Below are positions 27,660 through 35,187 of a stretch of DNA of 37,064 nt, piece by piece; position 1 is the stretch's first letter; each line of letters starts with the position of its first letter. The notes below the pieces were generated by a model. That model ran no database searches and was not told the DNA's origin. It saw only the letters and a program-made list of their open reading frames with translations. This DNA is from Aquificaceae bacterium (GTDB taxonomy: Bacteria; Aquificota; Aquificia; Aquificales; Aquificaceae): assembly GCA_027014155.1 (NCBI GenBank), contig JALWEG010000032.1:1-37064 (forward strand), given 5' to 3'. A program made the position numbers and the translations under genes.

Positions 27660-28718
27660 TTAAGCTGTCACCTTAGCTCCTATAAACGCCGCAGCCTCCG
27701 CACCAGCAGCCTCACCTTCGGCTATGGAAGACTCTATGTCTATGGGTCCCTTACATGCTCCGGCTATGAACACTCCCGCCTTGTTGGAAGTTATGTTGGA
27801 AGCCGCATCTTCGGCGGGCAAGAGGAATAGGCTATCGGGGTCCTGTGCGAGACCCAGCATCTTGGCTATCTTCTTGGTTCCTTCGGAAGGCTCCATTCCC
27901 AGAACCAGCACTACCAGGTCCATGGGCACCTCGGAAGGTCTCTGGACTATGGTGTCTTCGTGCTTAATCCTGAGTCTTCCGTCGGCAGGGTTATAGGTTA
28001 TCTCGGCTATCCTACCCCTTACGTACCTAACACCGTGCTTTTCCTGAGGCTCCCAGTAGAAGGGATACTCCCAGGTTCCGTAAGTCCTCACGTCCATGTA
28101 GTAGCAGAACACGTTAACCTCGGGATAGTGCTGCCTTATCTCGCTTCCTTGAAGTCCGGAAAGCGCACATCCGTATCTGCAGCAGTGAACGTTGGTAACA
28201 CCGAGCTGTCTGTCCCTTGAACCCACGCAGAACACGAATGCGACCCTCTTGGGCAGCTCTCCGTTGGAGGGTCTGTAGAGCTTGCCCTCTCTGGAGAACA
28301 TCTGTTCAAGCTCAAGGTTGGTTATGACATCCGGGTAGATTCCGTATCCCAGCTCACCCTTCCTCTTGGGGTCAAAGTGCTGGAATCCGGTCGCCACCAC
28401 TATGGCAGCCGCCTCTACGGTCTCACCGTTGGAGAGCTTTACCTTAAAGTTGGGAGCTTCGCCCTCAACGGCTTCCACCTCGGTTCCCAACTTAACGTCA
28501 ACGTTGGGATTGTTCTGCACCTCGCTGACGAAGGGACCTATCACCTGGTCGGGCTTCATCTTTCTGGGTATCAAAGTATGATAATCCTCAATGACAGGCC
28601 TTCCCCCAAGCTTATCTTCCTTTTCTACAAGGACGGTAGGAATGCCCAAGCTGCCCAAAGCCTTAGCTGCACCCAGTCCTGCCGGTCCTCCTCCTATCAC
28701 GAGAACGCTTTTAGCCAT
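27660..28718 (-). CDS. shdrA: sHdrA, FAD-binding subunit
   Basis: Flavoprotein core of the sHdr complex, 352 residues, the short form lacking the extra ferredoxin and C-terminal domains of methanogen HdrA. FAD-binding motif GGGPAGLGAAKALG starts at residue 9; the second dinucleotide motif is ATGFQHFD and the late one GVFIAGACKGPIDIESSIAEG. Cys-rich HCCRYGCALSG (about residues 186-196) resembles the HdrA cluster segment. It lies between shdrB1 and hyp. A strong hairpin and a fresh CAGGAGGT ribosome site precede its ATG, suggesting some independent control. Confidence 0.94.
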   Translation of the reverse strand: MAKSVLVIGGGPAGLGAAKALGSLGIPTVLVEKEDKLGGRPVIEDYHTLIPRKMKPDQVIGPFVSEVQNNPNVDVKLGTEVEAVEGEAPNFKVKLSNGETVEAAAIVVATGFQHFDPKRKGELGYGIYPDVITNLELEQMFSREGKLYRPSNGELPKRVAFVFCVGSRDRQLGVTNVHCCRYGCALSGLQGSEIRQHYPEVNVFCYYMDVRTYGTWEYPFYWEPQEKHGVRYVRGRIAEITYNPADGRLRIKHEDTIVQRPSEVPMDLVVLVLGMEPSEGTKKIAKMLGLAQDPDSLFLLPAEDAASNITSNKAGVFIAGACKGPIDIESSIAEGEAAGAEAAAFIGAKVTA

Positions 28719-28751
28719 TTCCTAACCTCCTGTTTGAGATGTATTTATTAA

Positions 28752-28772
28752 AGGGGGCGCAGTGCGCCCCCT
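28752..28772 (-). terminator. Terminator-like hairpin between shdrB1 and shdrA
   Basis: A 9-bp, nearly all-GC stem AGGGGGCGC/GCGCCCCCT with a three-base loop. On the minus strand it is followed by TTAATAAATAC, a broken T run. Such a strong hairpin inside an operon suggests partial termination or mRNA processing to set the B1 to A ratio. Confidence 0.55.
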
Positions 28773-28782
28773 CCATCATGAT

Positions 28783-30120
28783 TTAGGACTTGAACAGAGG
28801 CATGTCGGCCGTTGCAGACCTCCTCCTCTTGAACCCGTCAGAAGTCCTGCTGTAAGGCTCGTAAAGGTCGTACTCCTTGAAGAACTCCATCAGCTCGTCG
28901 TATTTGCCTTCCTTCTCAAGGGCGGCTATGTGCTTGACCGTGTCCTCCCACTCTTTCCTGAGCTCCTTCCAGTTGGTTATACCCATCTTCTCAAGGAGAG
29001 GCTCGTAGTTGGAGCAGTTCCAGTAGAGCTGGACTACCTTGAAGGGGTGAGCACCGCATGCGAGAGCGGAGAACATAACGTCGGACATAACCGCCACTGG
29101 GTTATACATGCCGTGGGCCTTTCCTATCCACTGGTTCTTCTCAAAGGTGGTGGTACAACCCGTGTCGTGGGTCACTATCAGGTCTGCCTTGACCTCTTCG
29201 GCTATAACCTTGAGCTTCCTCTGGAGAGCGAAAGACCTGGTAAACTCCCTCTCGGTCAGTATGTGCCTAAAACCGAATCCGCAGCAGTCGTACCAAGTGG
29301 AGTAGTCAACCACCTGAGCACCGAGGTTCTTGACCACAGCGGTGGAAGCCGCAGGCCTCTGACCTCCGTATACCTCGGGGTCGTAGGGGTAATCGTCCGC
29401 CATCATCTTCCAGACGTGGCAGGCATTGTGTATGGCCACCCTTACGTTGGAAACGTCTATGCCCTTAGCCTTTCCTTCCTTCTCGTAAAGCTCCTTTATC
29501 TTATGCCTGTTGGCGTGAACCCACTCGGAGTAGTGGACGACCTCCTGAGGTATAACTATCCTGCCGTCCTCGGTAAGCCTGCCCAGCTTCTTGAGTATGG
29601 GTTTGACGGCATCCCTGAGCTCCTTGTTGAATATGAGCTGCTCTCTGGTCTCTTTATAAGAACCGAAGGAGGTTCCGCAGTGTATAAGAGGGTAGTAGCC
29701 CGTCTTCCAGGCCTGGTGCATGTTCCTGAGCCAAACTGCGGAGAGAGCTACGGGGTTAGAGGTTCCCGAACCGTGATAGTTCCAAGCGGTACAAGAGGTC
29801 TGGTGGGGTTCGTTGAGGTAGTCGTAGCCGAACTTGTTCATAAACCAGAAGATAGACGCAGGATATCCGGGTATGTTTCCGCACTGACCGCAGGACTTGT
29901 GGTGCCAGAGCTTGGCGGTGGGTATGGTCTTGATTCTTCCGGTTCTCGTGTATACCTGAACGGGTTTATTCTCCTCGGTAATCCTATAGACGAGAATCTC
30001 CCCCTTCTCTTCAAGCTCGTGCATCTCCTCAAAGAGATGGTCGTAGTGGGAATGCTTGTTAAGTATGGGGAAAGGTGCCGGGTCGGCATATTTCAAATAA
30101 GGACTCTTTCCATGTCCCAT
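28783..30120 (-). CDS. shdrB1: sHdrB1, divergent CCG-domain subunit
   Basis: Large HdrB-like subunit of 445 residues. The C-terminal motif is C234, then C269-C270-G, then C312 in GCTTTFEKN, where the final Cys of the usual CxxC is replaced by Thr. The N-terminal half has cysteines at 77, 80, 110 and 148 but no CCG. It therefore differs from sHdrB2 and methanogen HdrB and may hold an altered cluster or an active site for protein-bound sulfur. The tail of about 80 residues is charged. An AAGGAGGT site precedes ATG 30120. It is co-transcribed with shdrC1. Confidence 0.92.
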   Translation of the reverse strand: MGHGKSPYLKYADPAPFPILNKHSHYDHLFEEMHELEEKGEILVYRITEENKPVQVYTRTGRIKTIPTAKLWHHKSCGQCGNIPGYPASIFWFMNKFGYDYLNEPHQTSCTAWNYHGSGTSNPVALSAVWLRNMHQAWKTGYYPLIHCGTSFGSYKETREQLIFNKELRDAVKPILKKLGRLTEDGRIVIPQEVVHYSEWVHANRHKIKELYEKEGKAKGIDVSNVRVAIHNACHVWKMMADDYPYDPEVYGGQRPAASTAVVKNLGAQVVDYSTWYDCCGFGFRHILTEREFTRSFALQRKLKVIAEEVKADLIVTHDTGCTTTFEKNQWIGKAHGMYNPVAVMSDVMFSALACGAHPFKVVQLYWNCSNYEPLLEKMGITNWKELRKEWEDTVKHIAALEKEGKYDELMEFFKEYDLYEPYSRTSDGFKRRRSATADMPLFKS

Positions 30121-30142
30121 GGTAACACCTCCTTATGGTTTT

Positions 30143-30156
30143 GGGGCATCAACCCC
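30143..30156 (-). other. Small intercistronic hairpin between shdrC1 and shdrB1
   Basis: GGGG/CCCC stem of 4 bp with a six-base loop, 14 nt after the shdrB1 start side and just downstream of shdrC1. Too small and without a T run to act as a terminator; possibly an RNA processing or stability element. Confidence 0.3.
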
Positions 30157-30166
30157 CCTAATTGAC

Positions 30167-30907
30167 TTACTCCTCTTCCTCTTCCTCCATAAGCTCTTCC
30201 CAACGCTCTTCGTTCTCCTCCACTATGTCCATTATTACGTTGTAGAGGTTGGGGTCAAGCTTCTCAAGCATCTCAAAGATGCCCGTTTCTCTCCAGATGT
30301 GATACATCTCTACGGCCGTCTCAAGGGAAACTTCCCAAGCGGTCTTCACCGCTTTACCGACGTCAAAGGGCACGGCCATTCTCTTAGCCCTGACGTTTTC
30401 CATGTTATCAAGCATCTTGGGGCCCCAGTCGGGGAAGAAGTCCGGCTGCAGCATGTCCGCCGAGAGCTGGTTTCCGGTGGACATAACTTTCAGGAGAACC
30501 CTGCCGTAAGGCTTGAGCAGGTCTTTGGTAGCCTCAAAGGCGTTTCTGACGGCAACCTCCCTCATGATTATCACGAGTCCGCCGGGGTTGTTCACAAAGG
30601 GACACCTTATCCAGCAGGTAAAGCACTGGGAACAGGCCCATATATACTCGTGCATCATGTCGTAGAGAACCTCTATGTCCTCCTCAAGGAACCTCTGAAC
30701 TATCTCTCTGGGGGAGTAGTCAAAGAATCTATTGGAGGGACAAGATGCCGTGCATACACCGCAGTTGAGGCAACCGAAGAGGAACTCCTCGTATCTGAAG
30801 TCGGACTTGACCTCTTCTATTACCCTGACCTTTTCCTCCCAAGGAACGCTTTTGGTCTTCTCGGATATAGGTATATTGTATCCGTAAGGATGCCCTTCCA
30901 TCGCCAA
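30167..30907 (-). CDS. shdrC1: sHdrC1, iron-sulfur subunit
   Basis: Electron-transfer subunit with two [4Fe-4S] sites of CX2CX2CX3CP type at C46, C49, C52, C56 and C92, C95, C98, C102. It has 246 residues and ends in an acidic run (EELMEEEEEE). It opens the shdrC1-B1-A-hyp-C2-B2 gene order. A strong AAAGGAGGT site precedes ATG 30907. The 166-nt spacer upstream, with an AT-rich promoter-like region, separates it from the DsrE and TusA genes. Confidence 0.94.
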   Translation of the reverse strand: MAMEGHPYGYNIPISEKTKSVPWEEKVRVIEEVKSDFRYEEFLFGCLNCGVCTASCPSNRFFDYSPREIVQRFLEEDIEVLYDMMHEYIWACSQCFTCWIRCPFVNNPGGLVIIMREVAVRNAFEATKDLLKPYGRVLLKVMSTGNQLSADMLQPDFFPDWGPKMLDNMENVRAKRMAVPFDVGKAVKTAWEVSLETAVEMYHIWRETGIFEMLEKLDPNLYNVIMDIVEENEERWEELMEEEEEE

Positions 30908-30975
30908 ACCTCCTTTTTGGAAAAGTTTACCATTTATAACTTACTCCTAAATCTTGAAAGGGACATAAAAATTTT

Positions 30976-30995
30976 GTTATAGCAATATAAAAATA
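30976..30995. promoter_or_regulatory. AT-rich promoter and possible operator upstream of shdrC1
   Basis: On the minus strand TATAAC (overlapping this site) has TTATAA 17 bp upstream, an acceptable promoter about 70 nt from the shdrC1 start. The core TTATAGCAATA is nearly palindromic, and a similar site (TTATCGCTATAT) lies upstream of tusA at 32356-32375, with 13 of 20 positions equal. This may mark a shared regulator of the two sHdr transcripts. Confidence 0.4.
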
Positions 30996-31073
30996 TGCTT
31001 ATAATCATATTCCGATAATGCCCGTAATAGGTGGTTAAAAGAGGAAGAGAAAAGGGGGGGAACATGACAGAAC

Positions 31074-31499
31074 TTACAGGGAAATTACCGCATACTCCCC
31101 GCTCATGAGCTTGTCCAAGAAGGCTGCTCCCCCGATTATTCCGTCGCAGAGTTCCGTGTTAACGTCCTCTTTGGTGTACTGGTCGGTCAAGTCAAGGGAG
31201 GGAACGCACAGGTAAATCTTAACACCCGCTTCCTTAGCCATAACTATGAAGTCGTGTACCGTTTGGTCAACTCCGGGTCTGACCTTCACCTTCTTGGCGT
31301 TATCCTTCATAAGCAAGAATCCGGCCTCCGAGGTTATCACCATCTCAACCTCGTAGTCCATGGTGGTTGCCGCAGTGGCAAGGAAGAAGGGTGCACCCGC
31401 TTGGGGATTTATCAACTCCCCGGTGGTGGGTTCAGCCCTCTCAAAGAAGGGAACCGTGAGGATGTAGAATATGAGCTTTTCATACTCCTCCGCTGCCAT
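31074..31499 (-). CDS. DsrE-family protein, second paralog
   Basis: A 141-residue DsrE-fold protein with Cys98 in VKIYLCVPSLDLTD and Cys118 in NTELCDGIIGGAAFLDKL. The GIIGGAAFLDKLM end and the C-terminal AVISL strand match the DsrE3 group next to sHdr clusters. It follows dsrE3A by 13 bp with its own ribosome site (AAAGGAGG-like) and precedes the 166-nt spacer before shdrC1. It is likely a sulfur carrier or a partner that forms a complex with the DsrE3A product; which one it transfers to is unknown. Confidence 0.85.
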   Translation of the reverse strand: MAAEEYEKLIFYILTVPFFERAEPTTGELINPQAGAPFFLATAATTMDYEVEMVITSEAGFLLMKDNAKKVKVRPGVDQTVHDFIVMAKEAGVKIYLCVPSLDLTDQYTKEDVNTELCDGIIGGAAFLDKLMSGEYAVISL

Positions 31500-31512
31500 C
31501 TTTTGACCTCCT

Positions 31513-32061
31513 TTAGACGAAGATTATCATTGGTTTATCGGCCTCAAGCACGTAGTTGATAAAGGTTGCGGCCCCGCCCGGAGGCTCAAGCCCGTCTATA
31601 AATTCCTCGTACTCGTATCCGAAGAGTTCCATGGTCATCTGACAGGGTATAAGCTTGACGTCCGCGTCTTTACAGAGTTCAAGAAGCTCCTCTATGCTCG
31701 CAACCCCGTGGTCCTTGAACATCTTCTTCATCATAGCGGTCATGAAGTCGGTCATTCCGGGTATCACGCCCATAAGTTGGGGAGGACCGGGGAATATAGC
31801 CTCCATCAAACCGGCCAGCTGACCCACACCGGGAGTCTTCTTCACAGAGGGAGGAAAGACCATGGGCATCGCCGGGTTTGCAACCGGAGCTATCTTCAGG
31901 TGCTTCATCTTCTCCTTGTGGATTATGTTCAGTCCATAAAAGGTGAAGAATATCGCCGTCTCCACCCCGAGGGAAGCCGCGGTTGACGCCAATATAAGGG
32001 GCGGGTACGCCCAGTCCAAGGTTCCCTTTGTGGCTATGATAGCCAATCTCTCGGTAGCCAT
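31513..32061 (-). CDS. dsrE3A: DsrE3A-type sulfurtransferase
   Basis: DsrE3A accepts sulfane sulfur, typically from TusA or rhodanese, and passes it toward sHdr. The start TERLAIIATKGTLDWAYPPL is the family hallmark, and the reactive Cys is expected at C140 in KLIPCQMTMELFGY, with C130 also present. The 182-residue length includes a central hydrophobic, Pro- and Met-rich segment (about 60-110), which suggests membrane association or oligomer contacts. It lies 17 bp downstream of tusA, the common tusA-dsrE pair. Confidence 0.92.
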   Translation of the reverse strand: MATERLAIIATKGTLDWAYPPLILASTAASLGVETAIFFTFYGLNIIHKEKMKHLKIAPVANPAMPMVFPPSVKKTPGVGQLAGLMEAIFPGPPQLMGVIPGMTDFMTAMMKKMFKDHGVASIEELLELCKDADVKLIPCQMTMELFGYEYEEFIDGLEPPGGAATFINYVLEADKPMIIFV

Positions 32062-32078
32062 TTTTTCTCCCCTCCTGT

Positions 32079-32315
32079 TTAGGCCTTCTTTATGTAGAAG
32101 ATGTACTTTCCGCCCTCTTCAACGGTCTCTACCAACTCATGACCCGTTCTGTTGCAGAAGGCGGGAATGTCTGCCTTGGAACCGGGGTCGGTGGATATGA
32201 CCTCAAGTATCTGCCCGGAGCTTAACCCCTCAAGGGCCTTCTTGGTCTTCAGCACGGGCAAGGGGCAGTTAAGTCCGGAAGTATCAAGGGTTTTATCCGC
32301 CGTAATGCTTGCCAT
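32079..32315 (-). CDS. tusA: TusA sulfur carrier
   Basis: A 78-residue SirA/TusA-fold protein that carries sulfane sulfur as a persulfide on Cys17 of the NCPLPVLKTKKAL motif (CPxP). A second Cys is at 54. It heads the tusA-dsrE3A-dsrE run that feeds the sHdr complex. I chose ATG 32315, which has AAAGGAGGT seven bases upstream. A possible GTG three codons earlier lies inside that ribosome site and is unlikely to be used. Confidence 0.95.
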   Translation of the reverse strand: MASITADKTLDTSGLNCPLPVLKTKKALEGLSSGQILEVISTDPGSKADIPAFCNRTGHELVETVEEGGKYIFYIKKA

Positions 32316-32355
32316 GATAGACACCTCCTTTTTAGTTTCTTATATTCCAAATTAG

Positions 32356-32375
32356 ATTATCGCTATATTTTTATA
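32356..32375. promoter_or_regulatory. AT-rich candidate operator/promoter upstream of tusA
   Basis: The plus-strand 20-mer begins ATTATCGCTATAT and resembles the site in front of shdrC1. On the minus strand it places GATAAT about 45 nt upstream of the tusA start. The -35 element is not clear. The tusA and hydrolase genes diverge from this 167-bp spacer. Confidence 0.35.
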
Positions 32376-32482
32376 GGCGGACTATTACTTTTTTTTAATA
32401 CCCGGATAAATTATTATTATAAAAGCTTTAAAGGCTTGAACATAAGTTATCTAACTATAAGAAAAAGGCAGGAGGTCGGGGT

Positions 32483-33367
32483 ATGAGAAAGTTTCTGTGG
32501 TTAATATTCACTATCGTATCCGTTGGTTTTTCCGACGCCTTTATAGAAAACATGTTCAAAAAGCTTGAGGAAAAGGGTGCAGGCGCCTGGTGGTGGGACG
32601 ACAAATGGTGGAATGAAGGGTACATAGAGCCTCCGAGGAATTACAAGGTCAGTGTCAAGTGGACAACGGTGAAGAACGGCGATGTGGAGATTCCCGTGAT
32701 GGTCGCGAGACCGACGGATAAAGGCAAGTTTCCGGGAGTTTTGTTCCTACATGGGAGAAGAGGTCTGGACGAGCTGTTTCAACTTCACGTCAAAAGGCTT
32801 GCCGCAAGGGGCTTTGTAGTTGTCGCGCCAGACCTTTATACCGGAAGGTTCATACCCCGATTTCCCATAGAGCACGACCCCGTGGTAGAGGACGATGCGG
32901 AGAAGGCGTTGGACTACCTGCTTTCAAGGAAGGATTTATCCGCTAAGAAGGTGTGTGTTTACGGACTCACCAGGGGTGGGTACTACTCCCTCAGGCTGCT
33001 GGTGGCGAAGAGGAGACAGGTGAAGGATATAGCCTGCTTCGTGGGATATTATCCCCACATGCAGAACCCCAACGCACCGGAACCTATGCAGGTTTACAGG
33101 TACGCACCCGAAGTGGAAAAGTTAAAGATTCCCGTAAGGATATTCGTGGGCAAGGAAGAGCAGTACCAGAGACTCAGACCCGCTCTCATGGCAGTGGACT
33201 ATCTGCAAAGTAAAGGGATAGACGCAAAGATAATCCTGTACCCCGGTGTAGGACGAGGTTTTGATTTCAGAAACGGCAACACCAGAACCTTCGCCGATGA
33301 CCTTGCCGCCAAGGACGCAATCCAGAGGGCTGCCAAGTTTATAAGGAGGGTTTTAGGGGCAGAGTAG
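32483..33367 (+). CDS. Secreted dienelactone-hydrolase-like protein with altered catalytic residues
   Basis: Alpha/beta-hydrolase fold, dienelactone hydrolase family, 294 residues with a signal peptide (RKFLWLIFTIVSVGFSDA). The mature start is Trp-rich (GAGAWWWDDKWWNEGY). The oxyanion-type FLHGRRGLD and VVAPDLYTGR are kept. The nucleophile elbow, normally GxCxG or GxSxG, reads YGLTRGG, so Thr replaces Cys/Ser. The catalytic His site reads PGVGRGFDFRN, with Arg where GAxHGF is expected, and the acid site reads GKEEQY. It is probably a binding or scaffold protein. GGAGGT precedes the ATG. Its 3' end overlaps mnmH convergently by 29 bp. Confidence 0.8.
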   Translation: MRKFLWLIFTIVSVGFSDAFIENMFKKLEEKGAGAWWWDDKWWNEGYIEPPRNYKVSVKWTTVKNGDVEIPVMVARPTDKGKFPGVLFLHGRRGLDELFQLHVKRLAARGFVVVAPDLYTGRFIPRFPIEHDPVVEDDAEKALDYLLSRKDLSAKKVCVYGLTRGGYYSLRLLVAKRRQVKDIACFVGYYPHMQNPNAPEPMQVYRYAPEVEKLKIPVRIFVGKEEQYQRLRPALMAVDYLQSKGIDAKIILYPGVGRGFDFRNGNTRTFADDLAAKDAIQRAAKFIRRVLGAE

Positions 33368-34397
33368 CCTTAGAAAGCTTACGGTGCAGTTCTTCTAAAC
33401 GGCTGAAGGCTGTCTCCTCATCTTCAGCATCTACGATATACTCCGCCTTGCCTTGCAGTTTATACTTCTTATCGTAATACTCCTCTATCAGAAGCCTGAC
33501 GGTTTCCCTTTCCTTCCCTTCCTCTATAAGCTCCTTCAAGAGCCTGAACCTTTCATTCCCCAGATACTTCTTTATCTTTACCAAAGAGCTTATGCACTCT
33601 TGCCTCCAACCCTCTCTGGCGGTATATTCTCGGAGTATCAGCTCCACCCTCTTATCTAAGCTTGCGGTAATCTCAACCAAAACCCCTTCAAGTTTTCTTT
33701 TCCAGAAGGCTTCCGGTATGTGGACGTTGCCTATCCACTTGCTCTCGTCCTCAATAAAGACCACCTCTCCCTCGTATTTTCTTAGACTTTCGTAAAGGAG
33801 GGAGTCAAACATCTTCTGGGAAACCTTGTCCCTTATCCCTACGCTACCGAAGACAGAACCTCTGTCCTTTGCCAGCTCCTCTAAATCTATGACCGGATAC
33901 CCTCCGCTCCTTAGCTTTCTCAGAAGTCTCGTTTTTCCCACACCGGTTCTACCGGTGAGGACTATAAAGCTAACGCTCTCAAGGAGCCTTTCCATATCCT
34001 TCAGGATAAACTGCCTGTAGGCTCTGTATCCTCCTTCCAGTCTGAGGAGTTCCAAACCCATGTTTGCCATAGCCTCACACATTCCCCTGCTGCGCATTCC
34101 CCCGCGCCAGCAGTAAACGACCACGTTTTTGTATCTGCCTTTAAGCTCTTTAAATTTTTTGTAAAACTCCTCCAACCTCTTGGAAGCCAGTTCGTAGCCC
34201 AAACGCTTTGCCTCGTCCTCCCCTTTATTTCTGTAAACGAAGCCTATGAGCTTTTTCTCTTCGTCTTGAAAGAGGGGAACGTTCACCGCACCGGGGATGT
34301 GAAACTCCTCGTACTCGTGGGGACTCCTCACGTCCACAAACACGGTGTCCTCTAAAGCCAAAGCCTCTTTAACTCCAATGTCTCTGTATCTCACCAC
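33339..34397 (-). CDS. mnmH: tRNA 2-selenouridine synthase (SelU)
   Basis: Replaces sulfur by selenium in 2-thiouridine at the wobble position of some tRNAs, through a geranyl intermediate. It has an N-terminal rhodanese domain (VFVDVRSPHEYEEFHIPGAVNVP; active Cys in VVYCWRGGMRS) and a C-terminal P-loop (LTGRTGVGKTRLL). I chose GTG 34397 (GTG 34394 is equally possible), giving about 352 residues. The open frame runs further upstream but only across the 3' end of the fetB-like gene. The start has no Shine-Dalgarno, and a TATACT box ends 7 nt before it. Confidence 0.92.
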   Translation of the reverse strand: MVRYRDIGVKEALALEDTVFVDVRSPHEYEEFHIPGAVNVPLFQDEEKKLIGFVYRNKGEDEAKRLGYELASKRLEEFYKKFKELKGRYKNVVVYCWRGGMRSRGMCEAMANMGLELLRLEGGYRAYRQFILKDMERLLESVSFIVLTGRTGVGKTRLLRKLRSGGYPVIDLEELAKDRGSVFGSVGIRDKVSQKMFDSLLYESLRKYEGEVVFIEDESKWIGNVHIPEAFWKRKLEGVLVEITASLDKRVELILREYTAREGWRQECISSLVKIKKYLGNERFRLLKELIEEGKERETVRLLIEEYYDKKYKLQGKAEYIVDAEDEETAFSRLEELHRKLSKATLPLKPSL

Positions 34398-34404
34398 TTG
34401 AAAG

Positions 34405-34432
34405 AGTATAATCAAAAAGCCACGGAACTCAA
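34405..34432 (-). promoter_or_regulatory. Promoter of mnmH placed for a leaderless mRNA
   Basis: On the minus strand TTGAGT (34432-34427) and TATACT (34410-34405) are separated by 16 bp. The TATACT ends 7 nt before the mnmH GTG, so the expected start point is the start codon itself. The -35 hexamer lies in the end of the upstream permease gene. Confidence 0.5.
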
Positions 34433-35149
34433 GACCTGCCTGTAGCCCATACGCATGCACATTATCCCGCCCAAGAGGGCAACGAAGAGTATGGCAAAGA
34501 GCATTATCATCTGAAACAGAACCGCCTCCAAAGGCTCGGCGCCGGCAATGAGCATTCCCACCGCAACACCCGGTATATGAACAATGCCTGCGGACTTGAG
34601 AAAGTTAAGCTTTGGTATCATGGCCGCCCGTACGCTGTCCCTGATTGCGTCCGCCATCGCTTCCCGCAAAGTCGCTCCCAGAGCCACCTTAGCCTCTATC
34701 TCCTCCCTCCTGTTTCTGACCTCCGCAGAGAACCTGTCCATGGCTATGGTTATGGCGTTCAGGGAGTTGCCTATAACGAGTCCTCCGAAGGGGATAACCT
34801 GATTGGGAACCGCCTGAAGCGTTCCGCTAAGTATCAGGATAAGTACCGATAGAAGGCTTGAGAAGGTTATGGATAGCAAACTTATGAAGAATATTCCCCT
34901 TATATTTCTTAACCTTTCGGTAGCTACTACGGAAGCGAAAAGGGACATAAATAGGAGAGCCGCGAACATCTGATAAAGCTCGGTAAGGTTAAAGAGGTAC
35001 TTAAGCAGGAAGGCCAGGAGCATGAGCTGGAAAAAGACCCTGATGGAAGAGAGAAAAATCTCACGCTCGTATCTAAGCCCTTCTGCGTAGGAAAGCAATA
35101 AAGAGAAGCTTACAAGCAAGAGGGAGAGTAGGAAGGTTTTCTCAGCCAC
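34412..35149 (-). CDS. FetB/YbbM-type ABC permease (UPF0014)
   Basis: Polytopic membrane protein of 245 residues with about seven helices. The family signature is the conserved loop GLVIGNSLNAITIAMDR (about residues 124-140), the region VALGATLREAMADAIRDSVRAAMIP, and MSxGIVxIPGxMxGMI-like AGIVHIPGVAVGMLIAG. In E. coli FetB works with ATPase FetA to export iron. No ATPase gene is adjacent. The start is GTG 35149 without Shine-Dalgarno, and a TATAAT ends 10 nt before it. It diverges from thrC by 38 bp. Confidence 0.88.
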   Translation of the reverse strand: MAEKTFLLSLLLVSFSLLLSYAEGLRYEREIFLSSIRVFFQLMLLAFLLKYLFNLTELYQMFAALLFMSLFASVVATERLRNIRGIFFISLLSITFSSLLSVLILILSGTLQAVPNQVIPFGGLVIGNSLNAITIAMDRFSAEVRNRREEIEAKVALGATLREAMADAIRDSVRAAMIPKLNFLKSAGIVHIPGVAVGMLIAGAEPLEAVLFQMIMLFAILFVALLGGIMCMRMGYRQVLSSVAF

Positions 35150-35159
35150 AGCCTTAGTA

Positions 35160-35173
35160 ATTATAGATATAAT
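35160..35173. promoter_or_regulatory. Divergent -10 boxes for the fetB-like gene and thrC
   Basis: Minus-strand TATAAT (35165-35160) ends 10 nt before the fetB-like GTG. Plus-strand TATAAT (35168-35173) ends 14 nt before the thrC ATG. Neither gene has a Shine-Dalgarno in the remaining bases. The -35 elements are not clear. Confidence 0.45.
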
Positions 35174-35187
35174 CTTTTAGAGACATT

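Noticed and set aside
28762-30165. 467-codon open frame on the plus strand opposite shdrB1
   Set aside because: It is an exact antisense shadow of a clearly conserved gene, has no recognisable domain, and reflects codon bias that avoids stops in the opposite frame.
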